This document shows positions 54,035 to 63,914 of a stretch of 64,000 bases of DNA, one piece after another. The first letter of the stretch is position 1; every line of letters starts with the position of its first letter. The stretch is from JAHJQZ01 sp963675235 (GTDB lineage Bacteria; Pseudomonadota; Alphaproteobacteria; Rhizobiales; Devosiaceae): positions 1,054,001-1,118,000 of the forward strand of contig CAXXFU010000004.1 in assembly GCA_963675235.2 (NCBI GenBank), read 5' to 3'. Under the pieces are notes generated by a model. It worked only from the letters and a program-made list of their open reading frames with translations, was not told the DNA's origin and did no database searches. A program made the translations under genes and the position numbers.

Positions 54035-55501
54035 CTATTTGCGTGCGTCCTCGATCGCCGGATAAAGGGCGCGATAGCGGGCATACTGGTCGGCATAGGC
54101 CGCTTCGAGGCCCTTGTCGGGCTCGACCACCTGCTTGATCTCCGGCATGGTCATGACATCGGTCGGATCGGCGCTTTCCGCCGCGCACAGACCGAGACGG
54201 GCCGCACCAAAGGCGCCGCCGAAATCGCCATCATGCGGGACCTGGATGTCCATCCCGAGCGAGGTGGCGATCATCTTCAGCCACAGCGGCGAATTGGAGC
54301 CGCCGCCGACCGCGATCAGCCGGTCGATCTTGGTGCCGGCATCGGCAAGCACGCGCTGGCTGTCCTTGAAGGCGAAGGTCACGCCCTCCATCACGGCCTG
54401 GGCGAGCTTGGCGGGATCGGTGACATGACTCAGCCCGACGAACGAGCCGCGGGCATGAGCATTGTTGTGCGGCGTGCGTTCGCCCGAGAGGTAGGGCAGG
54501 AAGATTTCCTCGCCCGGACCCTTGAACCCGGCTTCGGCGGCTTTCGACAGTTCGGTCGCCTTCTGTCCGGTCATCTTGGCCAACCAGTTCAGCGAGTCGG
54601 TCGCCGAAAGGATGACGCCCATCTGGTGCCATGTGTCGGGAATGGCATGGCAGAAGGCGTGCACCGCGCCCTCGGTATTGGGCCGGAACTTCTCGTTGGA
54701 AACAAACAGCACGCCCGAGGTGCCGAGCGACACGAAACCCTCGCCCGGGCGGATGGCGCCGATGCCGCAGGCCGAGGCGGCGTTGTCGCCGCCGCCGCCG
54801 GCGATGACGACCTGGTCGGTCATGCCCCAGCGTTCGCGCAGTTCCTTCTTGAGCTTGCCAGCCGGCGCCGAGCCTTCGGCGAGCGCCGGCATGTTGTCGC
54901 GCGTCAGACCGGTGGCCGCGAGCAGGTCGTCGGACCAGTCGCGCTTGGCGACATTGAGCCAGAGCGTGCCGGAGGCATCCGACATGTCCTCGATCATCTC
55001 GCCCGAGAGCAGATAGCGGACATAGGCCTTGGGCAGCAGCACCTTGGCAATCTTCTTGTAGACGTCGGGCTCGTTGTTCTTCACCCACAGGATCTTCGGT
55101 GCGGTGAAGCCCGGCATGGCGATATTGCCGGCGATGTCGCGGGAATTGCTGCAGGCCTCTTCGATCTCGGTGCATTCCTTGAACGAGCGCACGTCGTTCC
55201 ACAGGATGCAGGGCCTGAGGACATTGGCGTCGGCATCGAGCAGGGTTGCGCCATGCATCTGGCCGGAAAGACCGAGCCCGCGGGTGCGCGCCAGCTCACC
55301 CGGGTTGGATTTTGCCAGTTCGTCGATGGCCTCGAGCGTTGCCCGCCACCATTCGGCCGGGTCCTGTTCGGACCAGCCGGGGGCCGGGCGGGTCGAATCG
55401 AGCGTGGCCGTGGCTTCGCCGAGCATGGCGCCTTTTTCGTCGATGAGCACGGCTTTGACGCCGGAGGTGCCGACGTCGATTCCAAGATAGGTTCCGCTCA
55501 T
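54035..55501 (-). CDS. xylB: xylulokinase
   Basis: A 488-residue FGGY-family kinase phosphorylating D-xylulose. Motifs: YLGIDVGTSGVKAVLIDEKG (N-terminal phosphate-1), GLSGQMHGATLLDA and the catalytic-Asp region VVIAGGGGDNAASACGIGA near residue 233, then the C-terminal adenosine motif AVGGGSNSPLWLKMIA. The ATG begins on the last base of a perfect palindrome. Xylose isomerase is not in the window. Confidence 0.95.
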   Translation of the reverse strand: MSGTYLGIDVGTSGVKAVLIDEKGAMLGEATATLDSTRPAPGWSEQDPAEWWRATLEAIDELAKSNPGELARTRGLGLSGQMHGATLLDADANVLRPCILWNDVRSFKECTEIEEACSNSRDIAGNIAMPGFTAPKILWVKNNEPDVYKKIAKVLLPKAYVRYLLSGEMIEDMSDASGTLWLNVAKRDWSDDLLAATGLTRDNMPALAEGSAPAGKLKKELRERWGMTDQVVIAGGGGDNAASACGIGAIRPGEGFVSLGTSGVLFVSNEKFRPNTEGAVHAFCHAIPDTWHQMGVILSATDSLNWLAKMTGQKATELSKAAEAGFKGPGEEIFLPYLSGERTPHNNAHARGSFVGLSHVTDPAKLAQAVMEGVTFAFKDSQRVLADAGTKIDRLIAVGGGSNSPLWLKMIATSLGMDIQVPHDGDFGGAFGAARLGLCAAESADPTDVMTMPEIKQVVEPDKGLEAAYADQYARYRALYPAIEDARK

Positions 55502-55516
55502 GAGGTACGTACCTCA
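55501..55516. promoter_or_regulatory. perfect palindrome at the xylB start, candidate LacI-type operator
   Basis: TGAGGTACGTACCTCA, 16 bases with a central CG as in LacI-family operators. It covers the xylB ribosome site region and the A of its ATG, so binding would block translation or transcription. A related site is at 56671-56683. Confidence 0.55.
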
Positions 55517-55578
55517 GACGTTCTCGTAAACATTACTTCCTCCCTGCCGGTTGCAAGATATTCATTGGTTGCATTTTT

Positions 55579-56628
55579 CTAACGCAGATTTTCGGCGAAG
55601 AATATGCCTAATTCGATGGCAAAGGCTCCACTTGCGGTGTCGGCGCGCAGCCCGATCTGCCGGGCCAGCTCGAGCGCCGCACGCACTTCTCCTTCGGGAT
55701 TCTGGTCCAAAATCACGTCGATTGCACCGTCGCGCAGACCCTGGCGCGTGGTGTCGGTCAGCTCATGTGCGACAACATGCAGCCGCCCGGCATGTCCGGT
55801 TTTGGCGAGCGAGGCGATCAATCCGCCATTGCCGGCGCCGATGGAATAGATGCCGGCCAGATCGGGATGCTCGGCGAGCAAACGCTCGGTGGCTTCGGAT
55901 GTCGTCGCCGAGCGGTCATGGCCTTCGAGCGGCCCGACAAGCTCAAGTCCGGGGAACTTGGCGCGCGCCGTTTCGGCAAAGCCCTCGTAGCGCTGGCGAT
56001 GATCGCGCAGGTGCAGCGAGCCGGCGATCAGACCGACCTTGCCGCGATTGCCGCAAAAGCGCCCGAGCAGCGCCGCGGCGGTGCGGCCGGCGGCAAGGTT
56101 GTCGATGCCGACGAAATGGCGGCGGCGCGACTCCGGCAGATCCGAGACCAGAGTGATGATCTCGACGCCGCGAGCGACGGCGCGATCGACGGCGGAACGC
56201 ACCGCTTCGGTTTCGGTGGCAACGACGATGGCGCAATCGCACTGGTGCGGATCGAGCCCGCCGATCATTTCGGAGAGCGCCGTGTCATCAAGCGCCGGCA
56301 CCCTTTGCGTCACCACGTTCAGCCGGTCGGCAACGCGGCGGCGGCTTTCACGTTCGACCTCGGTGGCGAGATTGGCCATGAAGTGGTTTTCGCCGTCCGG
56401 CAGCAGCACCGTGACCGAAATCTCGCGCGCGCGCGCCAGCAGCGAAGCAGAGGCATCGCGTTGGTAACTGAGCGCCACGATCGCCGCTTCGACCTTGGCA
56501 ATCGTTGCCGGCCTGACCCCGGGACGCCGGTTGAGAACGCGGTCGACCGTGGCCAGCGACACCCCCGCCGCACGGGCGAGATCATGCACGGTTGCGCGTT
56601 TTTCCCCATTGCGCGCCATCTTGGCCAT
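55579..56628 (-). CDS. LacI-family transcriptional regulator
   Basis: 349 residues. N-terminal helix-turn-helix VHDLARAAGVSLATVDRVLNRRPGVR at about 14-39 (start VHDLARAAGVSLATVDRVLN), then a periplasmic-binding-protein-like sugar domain (VTVLLPDGENHFMANLATEV, IYSIGAGNGGLIASL). Position between xylB and divergent galM points to control by xylose or a derivative. The site at 56671-56683 in its own promoter region suggests autoregulation. Confidence 0.9.
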   Translation of the reverse strand: MAKMARNGEKRATVHDLARAAGVSLATVDRVLNRRPGVRPATIAKVEAAIVALSYQRDASASLLARAREISVTVLLPDGENHFMANLATEVERESRRRVADRLNVVTQRVPALDDTALSEMIGGLDPHQCDCAIVVATETEAVRSAVDRAVARGVEIITLVSDLPESRRRHFVGIDNLAAGRTAAALLGRFCGNRGKVGLIAGSLHLRDHRQRYEGFAETARAKFPGLELVGPLEGHDRSATTSEATERLLAEHPDLAGIYSIGAGNGGLIASLAKTGHAGRLHVVAHELTDTTRQGLRDGAIDVILDQNPEGEVRAALELARQIGLRADTASGAFAIELGIFFAENLR

Positions 56629-56670
56629 CCCTTGCCTTTATCGCTCCTGAACCATTGCTGCGCTTAACCG

Positions 56671-56683
56671 GGTACGTGCGTCA
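56671..56683. promoter_or_regulatory. second candidate site for the LacI-type regulator
   Basis: GGTACGTGCGTCA matches GGTACGTACCTCA of the xylB palindrome at 11 of 13 bases. It lies in the 115-base region between the divergent LacI and galM genes. Its left half is intact, the right half degenerate. Confidence 0.4.
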
Positions 56684-56743
56684 ACGCCGGACTTTGCCCG
56701 ATCGACAAAAAGGTCTAGAAGCCGGATCGAAAGGGAGGCAGAG

Positions 56744-57757
56744 ATGGCCACAAAAATCAACCGCATTGGTGAGTTCAACGGAAAGCCTGTCGACGAAGCA
56801 GTGCTTGAGAGCGATACCGGCGTCACCCTAAGCCTGATCAACTGGGGCGTCGTGGTCCGCGACTGGCAGGTTCCGGTCGCCGGCAAGCCGCGTTCGGTGG
56901 TCCTGGGTTTTGAGGACTTTGCCCCCTATCCCGAGCACTCGCCCTATTTCGGCGCCGTTGTCGGGCGCGTCGCCAACCGCATCGAGAACGGCCGCTTCAC
57001 CCTTGACGGCAAGACCTACGAACTGCCGGTCAACGAAGGCCCCAACCAGCTGCATGGCGGACCGGACGCCATCGGCCGGCAGGTCTGGGACATGGAAGCC
57101 GACAGCGACGGCAACAAGGTGAAATTCACCTACAAGAGCCCGGACGGCGAGATGGGTTTCCCCGGCAACGTCACGTTCGAGGCCGTCTACACCCTGACCG
57201 GCAACAAGCTCAGGCTCGAGATGTCCGGCATGCCCGACAGGCGCACGCCGATCTCGATGGTCCAGCACCAGTATTTCAACCTCGGCACCGCCGACACCGT
57301 GCTCGACCACACCGTGCACCTGCCCGAATCCGTGGCCCGCACCGTCTCCCGCGCCGATCTGATCCAGAGCGGGGAGATCCGGCCGGTCGCCAACACAATC
57401 GATGATTTCCTCAGCCCGCGCACCATGCGTTTCGGCGGCGGCCGCGCCATCGACTACGACCTCAACTACGTGCTCAACACCGGCCGCGATCTCGCCGATC
57501 CGATTGCCGTCATCACTGGCGAGGATAAGGCGCTGAGCCTCAAGCTGTGGTCCGACAGGCCGGCGCTGCAGTTCTACAACAGCGTCATGACCAACGTTGC
57601 GGTCCCCGGTCTCGGCGGCAAACGCTATGGTCGGCACTGCGGATTCTGCGTCGAGGACCAGATGTATCCGGGTTCGGTCAACAATGCCCATTTCCCCAGT
57701 GTCATCTGCTCGCCGGACGCACCCTACAGCCACTGGAACGAAATCGAGATCGGCTGA
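56744..57757 (+). CDS. galM: aldose 1-epimerase (mutarotase)
   Basis: A 337-residue GalM interconverting alpha and beta anomers of aldoses. Catalytic residues are visible as His in NQLHGGPDAIGRQVWD (about residue 105), His in VQHQYFNLG (about residue 176) and the late Glu in the FCVEDQMYPGSVN region. GGGAGG precedes the ATG. Divergent from the LacI regulator, so probably part of the same xylose unit. Confidence 0.93.
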   Translation: MATKINRIGEFNGKPVDEAVLESDTGVTLSLINWGVVVRDWQVPVAGKPRSVVLGFEDFAPYPEHSPYFGAVVGRVANRIENGRFTLDGKTYELPVNEGPNQLHGGPDAIGRQVWDMEADSDGNKVKFTYKSPDGEMGFPGNVTFEAVYTLTGNKLRLEMSGMPDRRTPISMVQHQYFNLGTADTVLDHTVHLPESVARTVSRADLIQSGEIRPVANTIDDFLSPRTMRFGGGRAIDYDLNYVLNTGRDLADPIAVITGEDKALSLKLWSDRPALQFYNSVMTNVAVPGLGGKRYGRHCGFCVEDQMYPGSVNNAHFPSVICSPDAPYSHWNEIEIG

Positions 57758-57850
57758 GTCTTCTGCCGAAACGCCTGTTGCGCGTTGCCGGTCGACACGG
57801 CGGCTTCGGGACCCCCGGAGCCGCGTCACTGCCCGGATCGCAGGGCGCCG

Positions 57851-58432
57851 TCAGAACGGCCAGTTGATGAGCCCGGACCCGAGCGCCGCCAGGAAGCCGG
57901 CATGCAGCGCCACGATGGCGAAGACCCGGGTCTGGAAGGACTGTTTCGAGGTCTTGTGCCAGTAGCGGTGCTGGGCCAGCAGGCCGCCGATGATGCCGCC
58001 GATCAGATCGATTGCCAGCAATTGCGTCTCGCTCACCCGCCAGCGGCCGGTGATGGCAGCCTGCTTGTCACGACCGTAGAGCCAGATCGAGATCGCCCCG
58101 AACAGGGTGTAGTAGACAACCAGACCGAACGGCGCCCGCCCGAGAATGACCACCAGCTGCACCAGGATGAACAGCATGGTCGCCGTGACCACGTGGTAGG
58201 GCAGGATGTGGGCGACTTCGACATCGGAGAGCACGCGCACATTGCGTCCGGCCGGTCCCTTGCGGCCCTCGACCAGTTCGAGTTCGAGAACATCGCCCTT
58301 TTTCGGACGCGGCGCGCTGCTTTCAAGCGAACGGGCGTGTACGAACACCCGGGCCGTGCCGCCGGGCAGGCGGGCAAAGCCGTAGCCCTTGTCGTCCTTC
58401 CACTCCACCAGATTTGCCTGTACGCGCGTCAT
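57851..58432 (-). CDS. cold-shock domain / DUF1294 membrane protein
   Basis: 193 residues. N-terminal cold-shock-like RNA-binding domain (WKDDKGYGFARLPGGTARVFVHA, residues about 11-33; quoted start WKDDKGYGFARLP), then a DUF1294 region from about residue 78 with about four membrane segments (VVTATMLFILVQLVVILG, GLVVYYTLFGAISIWLYG, LLAIDLIGGIIGGLLAQH). The fusion is known in proteobacteria; function is unknown, perhaps membrane-linked nucleic acid sensing. Confidence 0.88.
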   Translation of the reverse strand: MTRVQANLVEWKDDKGYGFARLPGGTARVFVHARSLESSAPRPKKGDVLELELVEGRKGPAGRNVRVLSDVEVAHILPYHVVTATMLFILVQLVVILGRAPFGLVVYYTLFGAISIWLYGRDKQAAITGRWRVSETQLLAIDLIGGIIGGLLAQHRYWHKTSKQSFQTRVFAIVALHAGFLAALGSGLINWPF

Positions 58433-58530
58433 TTTCCGTCGGACCCACTACGCTATCCGCCCAGTGGTTTATGGCACGCGACCGGTTAAGGATCGCTGAC
58501 CGTTGCACCCCGGATATGCGCGATTCGTCC

Positions 58531-60051
<1,521 letters not shown>

Positions 60052-60158
60052 CGGGCGTCCTCGCTCCGGTCGCTGCTTCCGTTAACACTTAGGTAGCATT
60101 ACCAGGACGCGCGGCGCAAGAACATTTGCAGAACATTGCCGTTCTGTCGCAATGCCGC

Positions 60159-60995
60159 CTATTGCCGGACCCCGGACCTGCAGCAGCTATCGGCGATGAC
60201 AGGCCCGGCGGCACGTTTGAGCAGGCACACCGAACTGACGCCCTGGAACCGGTTGCGATAGGTCCAGGCCTGGCAGGCGCCATTGGCGGCGCAGGCCGCC
60301 ATGCAGGCGCGCCAGTCGCCATCCGAGACGTCGAGCACACCCAGATCATTGCCGGGCAGTCGCGTGTTCGGCATGACATTGAAACCGGGCTCGGTTGCCG
60401 TCGGTGGCGGCTCGACGTTTTCAAAGCCACCGCCTTCTCCGATCCTGCCGGGACAGGCAAAGCGGAAATCATCGGCGATCAGGTGTTCTTCATGCGGATC
60501 GACGCCAGTGCCGCCGCCACGGATACAACCGGTATCGCCGCGTATCTGCAGCTTGACGTCGGCGACCACGGCCAGCTTGTCGGGATTCCTGTCGCATATC
60601 GCCTTGCCGAGATCGGCCGACATGCGAGTGAACGGGTAGCCGGGAAAAACCGGAATGTCCGGCCACGCCGCCTGGATCCGTCGACAGGCGGATGGCGGTT
60701 GCGGCGCGTCGCGATCGGCCCAATGTGCCTGGATGCATTCCACCGCCCATTGACGGGCCCAGCGCCGCGCCTGATTGACCAGTGTCAGATAGGCGACCGT
60801 TGCGTGCACCGAAAAGGACGTCGCGTATTGCGGAGCGCTGTGTTCGACCGGATCGACAATGACCGTTGCCCGGCAGGAACGCGTCCGTTCAGCCAGCGCT
60901 GTCGAACTCATAAGCATAAATAGAACAACTACTTTTACACCGAGACGAAAAAAGCCGAGGTGCGTTTGCTGTTTATCATCACGCAAATCCTTCAT
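60159..60995 (-). CDS. exported protein with C-terminal PAN/Apple domain
   Basis: 278 residues from the ATG at 60995, which has AGGAGG upstream. An N-terminal hydrophobic signal (GVKVVVLFMLMSSTALA) is followed by a Cys-containing region without a recognised family, and a PAN domain at about 215-270 (WRACMAACAANGACQAWTYR, SVCLLKRAAG) with cysteines spaced for the usual disulfides. PAN domains bind proteins or carbohydrate; its role is unknown. A stem-loop stands in its 5' leader. Confidence 0.82.
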   Translation of the reverse strand: MKDLRDDKQQTHLGFFRLGVKVVVLFMLMSSTALAERTRSCRATVIVDPVEHSAPQYATSFSVHATVAYLTLVNQARRWARQWAVECIQAHWADRDAPQPPSACRRIQAAWPDIPVFPGYPFTRMSADLGKAICDRNPDKLAVVADVKLQIRGDTGCIRGGGTGVDPHEEHLIADDFRFACPGRIGEGGGFENVEPPPTATEPGFNVMPNTRLPGNDLGVLDVSDGDWRACMAACAANGACQAWTYRNRFQGVSSVCLLKRAAGPVIADSCCRSGVRQ

Positions 60996-61014
60996 TTTTT
61001 CCTCCTCTATTTCG

Positions 61015-61069
61015 GGCAGTATTATGGATGAGAGCATCTGCAAACGCATTGATGCGCCGCAATACTGCC
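61015..61069 (-). promoter_or_regulatory. stem-loop in the leader of the PAN-domain gene
   Basis: On the minus strand GGCAGTATT (61069-61061) pairs perfectly with AATACTGCC (61023-61015), with an inner stem GCATC/GATGC (61055-61051 with 61038-61034). It ends about 8 bases before the AGGAGG ribosome site at 61002-61007, so it could influence translation. The rest of the gap up to 61360 holds no credible gene. Confidence 0.45.
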
Positions 61070-61360
61070 GGGCGCCCAATGAAACCATGGCTTCACGTCA
61101 GACCGGGACTGCGCAGGTCGTTGCACGCGATCGGGATTTCAGGGCATCGACGCGCGCGCATGGCCACTGCCCCCGACGGCGCGGAAACCGCAAGGGCCAG
61201 GCCGATTCCGGCCGCGTTAACGGCAAGTTAACCGCGCCGGCAAGGAGATTTTCGCTGACATGGGCTGCAGGGTGCGCCGGCAAGACGGCGTTAACCGCAA
61301 CATGATGAATCAAATGCTGCCAAACCCGGCCAGTTTTTCAGACAGTGTCCCGCGTCCCTC

Positions 61361-62179
61361 ATGCCATCCCGCCTTTTTCAGGTCCTCAGACTTGCAGTCT
61401 TTGCACTGATCCTGCCGCTGCTGGCCGGCTGCGGCGCCGGCACCCAGTTCATCGTCAAGGGTGACAACGATCCGCATCCGGGCGTCGCCCGGGCCCGCGC
61501 CCTGCCGGTGCAGGGGATTGACGTTTCCCGCTATCAGGGGCGCATCGATTTCAATGCGGCGCGCGATGCCGGCACGCGGTTCGTCTACATGAAGGCGACC
61601 GAGGGAGCCGATTATCTCGACCCGAATTTCCACACCAACTGGCAGGCGGCGCGCAATGCCGGCATGCCGCGTGGCGCCTACCACTTCATGGCCTGGTGCT
61701 CGCTCGCCCGCGATCAGGCCGAGTGGTTCAAGAAGAACGTTCCTGCTGACGAGGACGCGCTGCCTCCAGTCCTTGATCTCGAGTGGAACAATCACTCCAG
61801 CTGCACGAAAAAGTTCAGCCACGAGGACATGATCGAGAAGATCACCGTGCTGCTCGCCGCCATGGAAGAGCACACCGGCAAGATTCCGATCATCTACACC
61901 GATATCAACTTCCACCGCGACGTGCTGTCGGGGCTTTATTTCGACAACGCCTTCTGGCTGCGCTCGGTGGCGGCGGAACCCTCGCACCGCTATTTCAACC
62001 GCGACTACACCTTCTGGCAGTGGACCCAGACCGGTACCATGCCCGGCGTCAGGGGCGAGGTCGACCGCAACTCCTTTTACGGCGACGAAAGCGAGTGGGT
62101 GTTCTTCCTGTTGACCGGCTGCGACCAGCGCATCGCCGAACGGCTGCAGCCCCTGGGCAAATGCGGCGGGCTTAAGTGA
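61361..62179 (+). CDS. GH25-family lysozyme-like lipoprotein
   Basis: 272 residues. Lipoprotein signal with lipobox LLAGC (Cys at residue 24). The GH25 barrel carries GIDVSRYQGRIDF (Asp near residue 53), YMKATEGADY, and the catalytic-acid pair region PVLDLEWN near residue 140; NFWQWTQTG-like FWQWTQTGTMPG is typical of the family. Predicted to cut peptidoglycan from the periplasmic face of a membrane; self or prey targets are unknown. Confidence 0.9.
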   Translation: MPSRLFQVLRLAVFALILPLLAGCGAGTQFIVKGDNDPHPGVARARALPVQGIDVSRYQGRIDFNAARDAGTRFVYMKATEGADYLDPNFHTNWQAARNAGMPRGAYHFMAWCSLARDQAEWFKKNVPADEDALPPVLDLEWNNHSSCTKKFSHEDMIEKITVLLAAMEEHTGKIPIIYTDINFHRDVLSGLYFDNAFWLRSVAAEPSHRYFNRDYTFWQWTQTGTMPGVRGEVDRNSFYGDESEWVFFLLTGCDQRIAERLQPLGKCGGLK

Positions 62180-62228
62180 GCATGTTCAGAAAAAAGTGGG
62201 AACCGGTTCTTCGGTTCGAACATGCGAC
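62179..62228 (+). repeat. AACCGGTT-core palindromic repeat, copy 3
   Basis: Starts at the stop codon of the GH25 gene: gagcatgttcagaaaaaagtg, then ggaaccggttcttcggttcg, then aacatgcgacc. Outer arms GCATGTTC (62180-62187) and GAACATGC (62218-62225) are perfectly complementary, and the inner AACCG/CGGTT stem has a CTTC-type loop. Confidence 0.85.
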
Positions 62229-62354
62229 CACCAAAAGCCCAGCCCTGTATTCTGGTGGCATGTCAAAACATATCTGCTGAGCGCGCACCGGCCTCAATGG
62301 CGAAATCGCACCGGAAGAGCGACGCTCGCAGGGCCCAGGCTCGGCCGATCGCAC

Positions 62355-63470
62355 CTAGCGGATCGACCGATAGCCGCCGGGCAGCCCATCCTTGCTGAGC
62401 ACGACCTGCCACAAATGGGTGTAGCGGGCCCGGAACACGGCGGCGAAGATCAGAAGATAGTAGCGCCACATCCGGTAGAAGCGCTCGGAATAGCGATGCT
62501 TGAGCTCGGGCCAGGCGGCGACGAAATTCTCGTGCCAGGCCATCAGCGTCATGTCGTAGTCGGCGCCGAAATTGTGCCAGTCCTCCATGACGAACCGGCC
62601 CTCGATGGCGCCGCCAAGCTGCTTGATCGAAGGCAGCATGCCATTGGGAAAAATGTATTTCTCGCTCCAGGGATCGCCGTGGTTGGCAGTCAGCGTCCCG
62701 CCGATGGTATGCAGGAGGAACAGACCGTCATCGACAAGAAGCTGCCGCGCCTTGTCGAAGTAGCCGCGGTAGTTCTTGTAGCCGACATGCTCGAACATGC
62801 CGATCGAGATGATGCGGTCGAACTTCCCTTCGAGATCGTGATAGTCCTCGAGCAGGAACTCAATCGGCAGTCCCTTGGCCTGTTCTGTCGAATAGTTTGC
62901 CTGCTCGCGCGAAACGGTCACGCCGGTGCCGGTGATGCCGTAGCGTTCGGCGGCGAACTTCAGGAACCCGCCCCAGCCCGAACCGATGTCGAGAACGCGC
63001 ATGCCCTTTTCCAGGCCGGTCTTTCTGCAGATCAGATCGAGCTTGGCCTCCTGGGCCGCATCGAGCGTGGTGGCGTCCTGCCAGTAGCCGCAGGAATAGA
63101 TCATGCGCTTGTCGAGCATGCGTTCGTACAGGTCATTGCCGATATCGTAGTGCTTTTCGCCAACCTCGAAGGCGCGCCATCGCTGCAGATTGGTCAGCAT
63201 GCCGCGCAGATAGCTGACGAGCAGCGAGATATCGAGCGGCATGGCGTGCTGGATGTTTGCCGTCAGCACCCGGTAGATGGCCTGGTCAACCGCCTCGGCG
63301 TCCCACCAGCCGTCCATATAGGCTTCGCCGAGACCGAGCGAGCCCATGGTGAGGACGCGATTGTAAAGCCGTGGGTCGTGGACCTGGATGTCCCAGGGGC
63401 GGGAGCCACCGATCTCGATATCCGCCTTGTCCAGCAGCCGGGCGATGAAGCCCTCGGCTCCCTTCGCCAT
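62355..63470 (-). CDS. cfa: cyclopropane-fatty-acyl-phospholipid synthase
   Basis: 371 residues. SAM-binding motif VLDIGSGWGGFLKFAAERYG near residue 167; the CFA hallmarks GLGEAYMDGWWD, YSCGYW, FDRIISIGMFEHVG and the C-terminal RYTHLWQVVLSK are present. It methylenates unsaturated phospholipid acyl chains, typically in stationary phase or under acid stress. The ATG at 63470 has GAGAGG just upstream; a GTG at 63482 is the alternative. Confidence 0.95.
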   Translation of the reverse strand: MAKGAEGFIARLLDKADIEIGGSRPWDIQVHDPRLYNRVLTMGSLGLGEAYMDGWWDAEAVDQAIYRVLTANIQHAMPLDISLLVSYLRGMLTNLQRWRAFEVGEKHYDIGNDLYERMLDKRMIYSCGYWQDATTLDAAQEAKLDLICRKTGLEKGMRVLDIGSGWGGFLKFAAERYGITGTGVTVSREQANYSTEQAKGLPIEFLLEDYHDLEGKFDRIISIGMFEHVGYKNYRGYFDKARQLLVDDGLFLLHTIGGTLTANHGDPWSEKYIFPNGMLPSIKQLGGAIEGRFVMEDWHNFGADYDMTLMAWHENFVAAWPELKHRYSERFYRMWRYYLLIFAAVFRARYTHLWQVVLSKDGLPGGYRSIR

Positions 63471-63610
63471 TTTCCTCTCCACCGTGTTGCTTTAGTGGGC
63501 AGAAACAAAGGAATTCCCTTGAAACTGCCGCAATACGGGCGTCGAAATCAAGAGCGGGTGCATCACGCGCCCACGGACCGAGTGCCTTACTCTGATTGGA
63601 AAGTCGAACG

Positions 63611-63709
63611 ATGTCCAAAGGTCGGCAGCTTCCGGGCAAGGAAGCCAAGAAACCGAAAAAGACGGCCGGCAAGCCGGCAGGCGGTGCTGCAAAGCCGAAG
63701 CCGCACTAA
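63611..63709 (+). CDS. 32-residue lysine/proline/glycine-rich small protein
   Basis: Begins MSKGRQLPGKEAKKPKK and ends with a Gly/Ala/Lys/Pro tail (GAAKPKPH). GGAAAG stands about 8 bases before the ATG. The N-terminal MSKG-x-KEAKKPKK pattern recurs, as I recall, in very short proteins of other alphaproteobacteria, which supports a real gene. Highly basic, no membrane segment. Function unknown; nucleic acid or ribosome binding is a guess. Confidence 0.65.
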   Translation: MSKGRQLPGKEAKKPKKTAGKPAGGAAKPKPH

Positions 63710-63710
63710 A

Positions 63711-63779
63711 ACAGGCTCAGCAACCGGAGGTCCGTGTCAGCGGGCGGTGGCTTCCACATTTCCGGTTCGAACGTGCGTT
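63711..63779 (+). repeat. AACCGGTT-family repeat, copy 4 (long form, degenerate)
   Basis: Reads acaggctcagcaaccggagg, tccgtgtcag, then ggtggcttcc, ending tttccggttcgaacgtgcg. It aligns over its full length with copy 1 (44500-44570), including tcag-aaccg-aggtccg and ttccggttcgaac, but the central AACCGG arm is lost. Confidence 0.65.
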
Positions 63780-63914
63780 CATCCAATGACCTTGGTCATC
63801 TGCCTTGGTCCGTCAGGACCTGACATGACCGGGACGTGATGCTGTGTGCCGCCGCCGCAGTCTGCGGGGGCGCCGCCATGCGTTTTGCCGCCCCGTGCCC
63901 CGGGATTGAAACGA

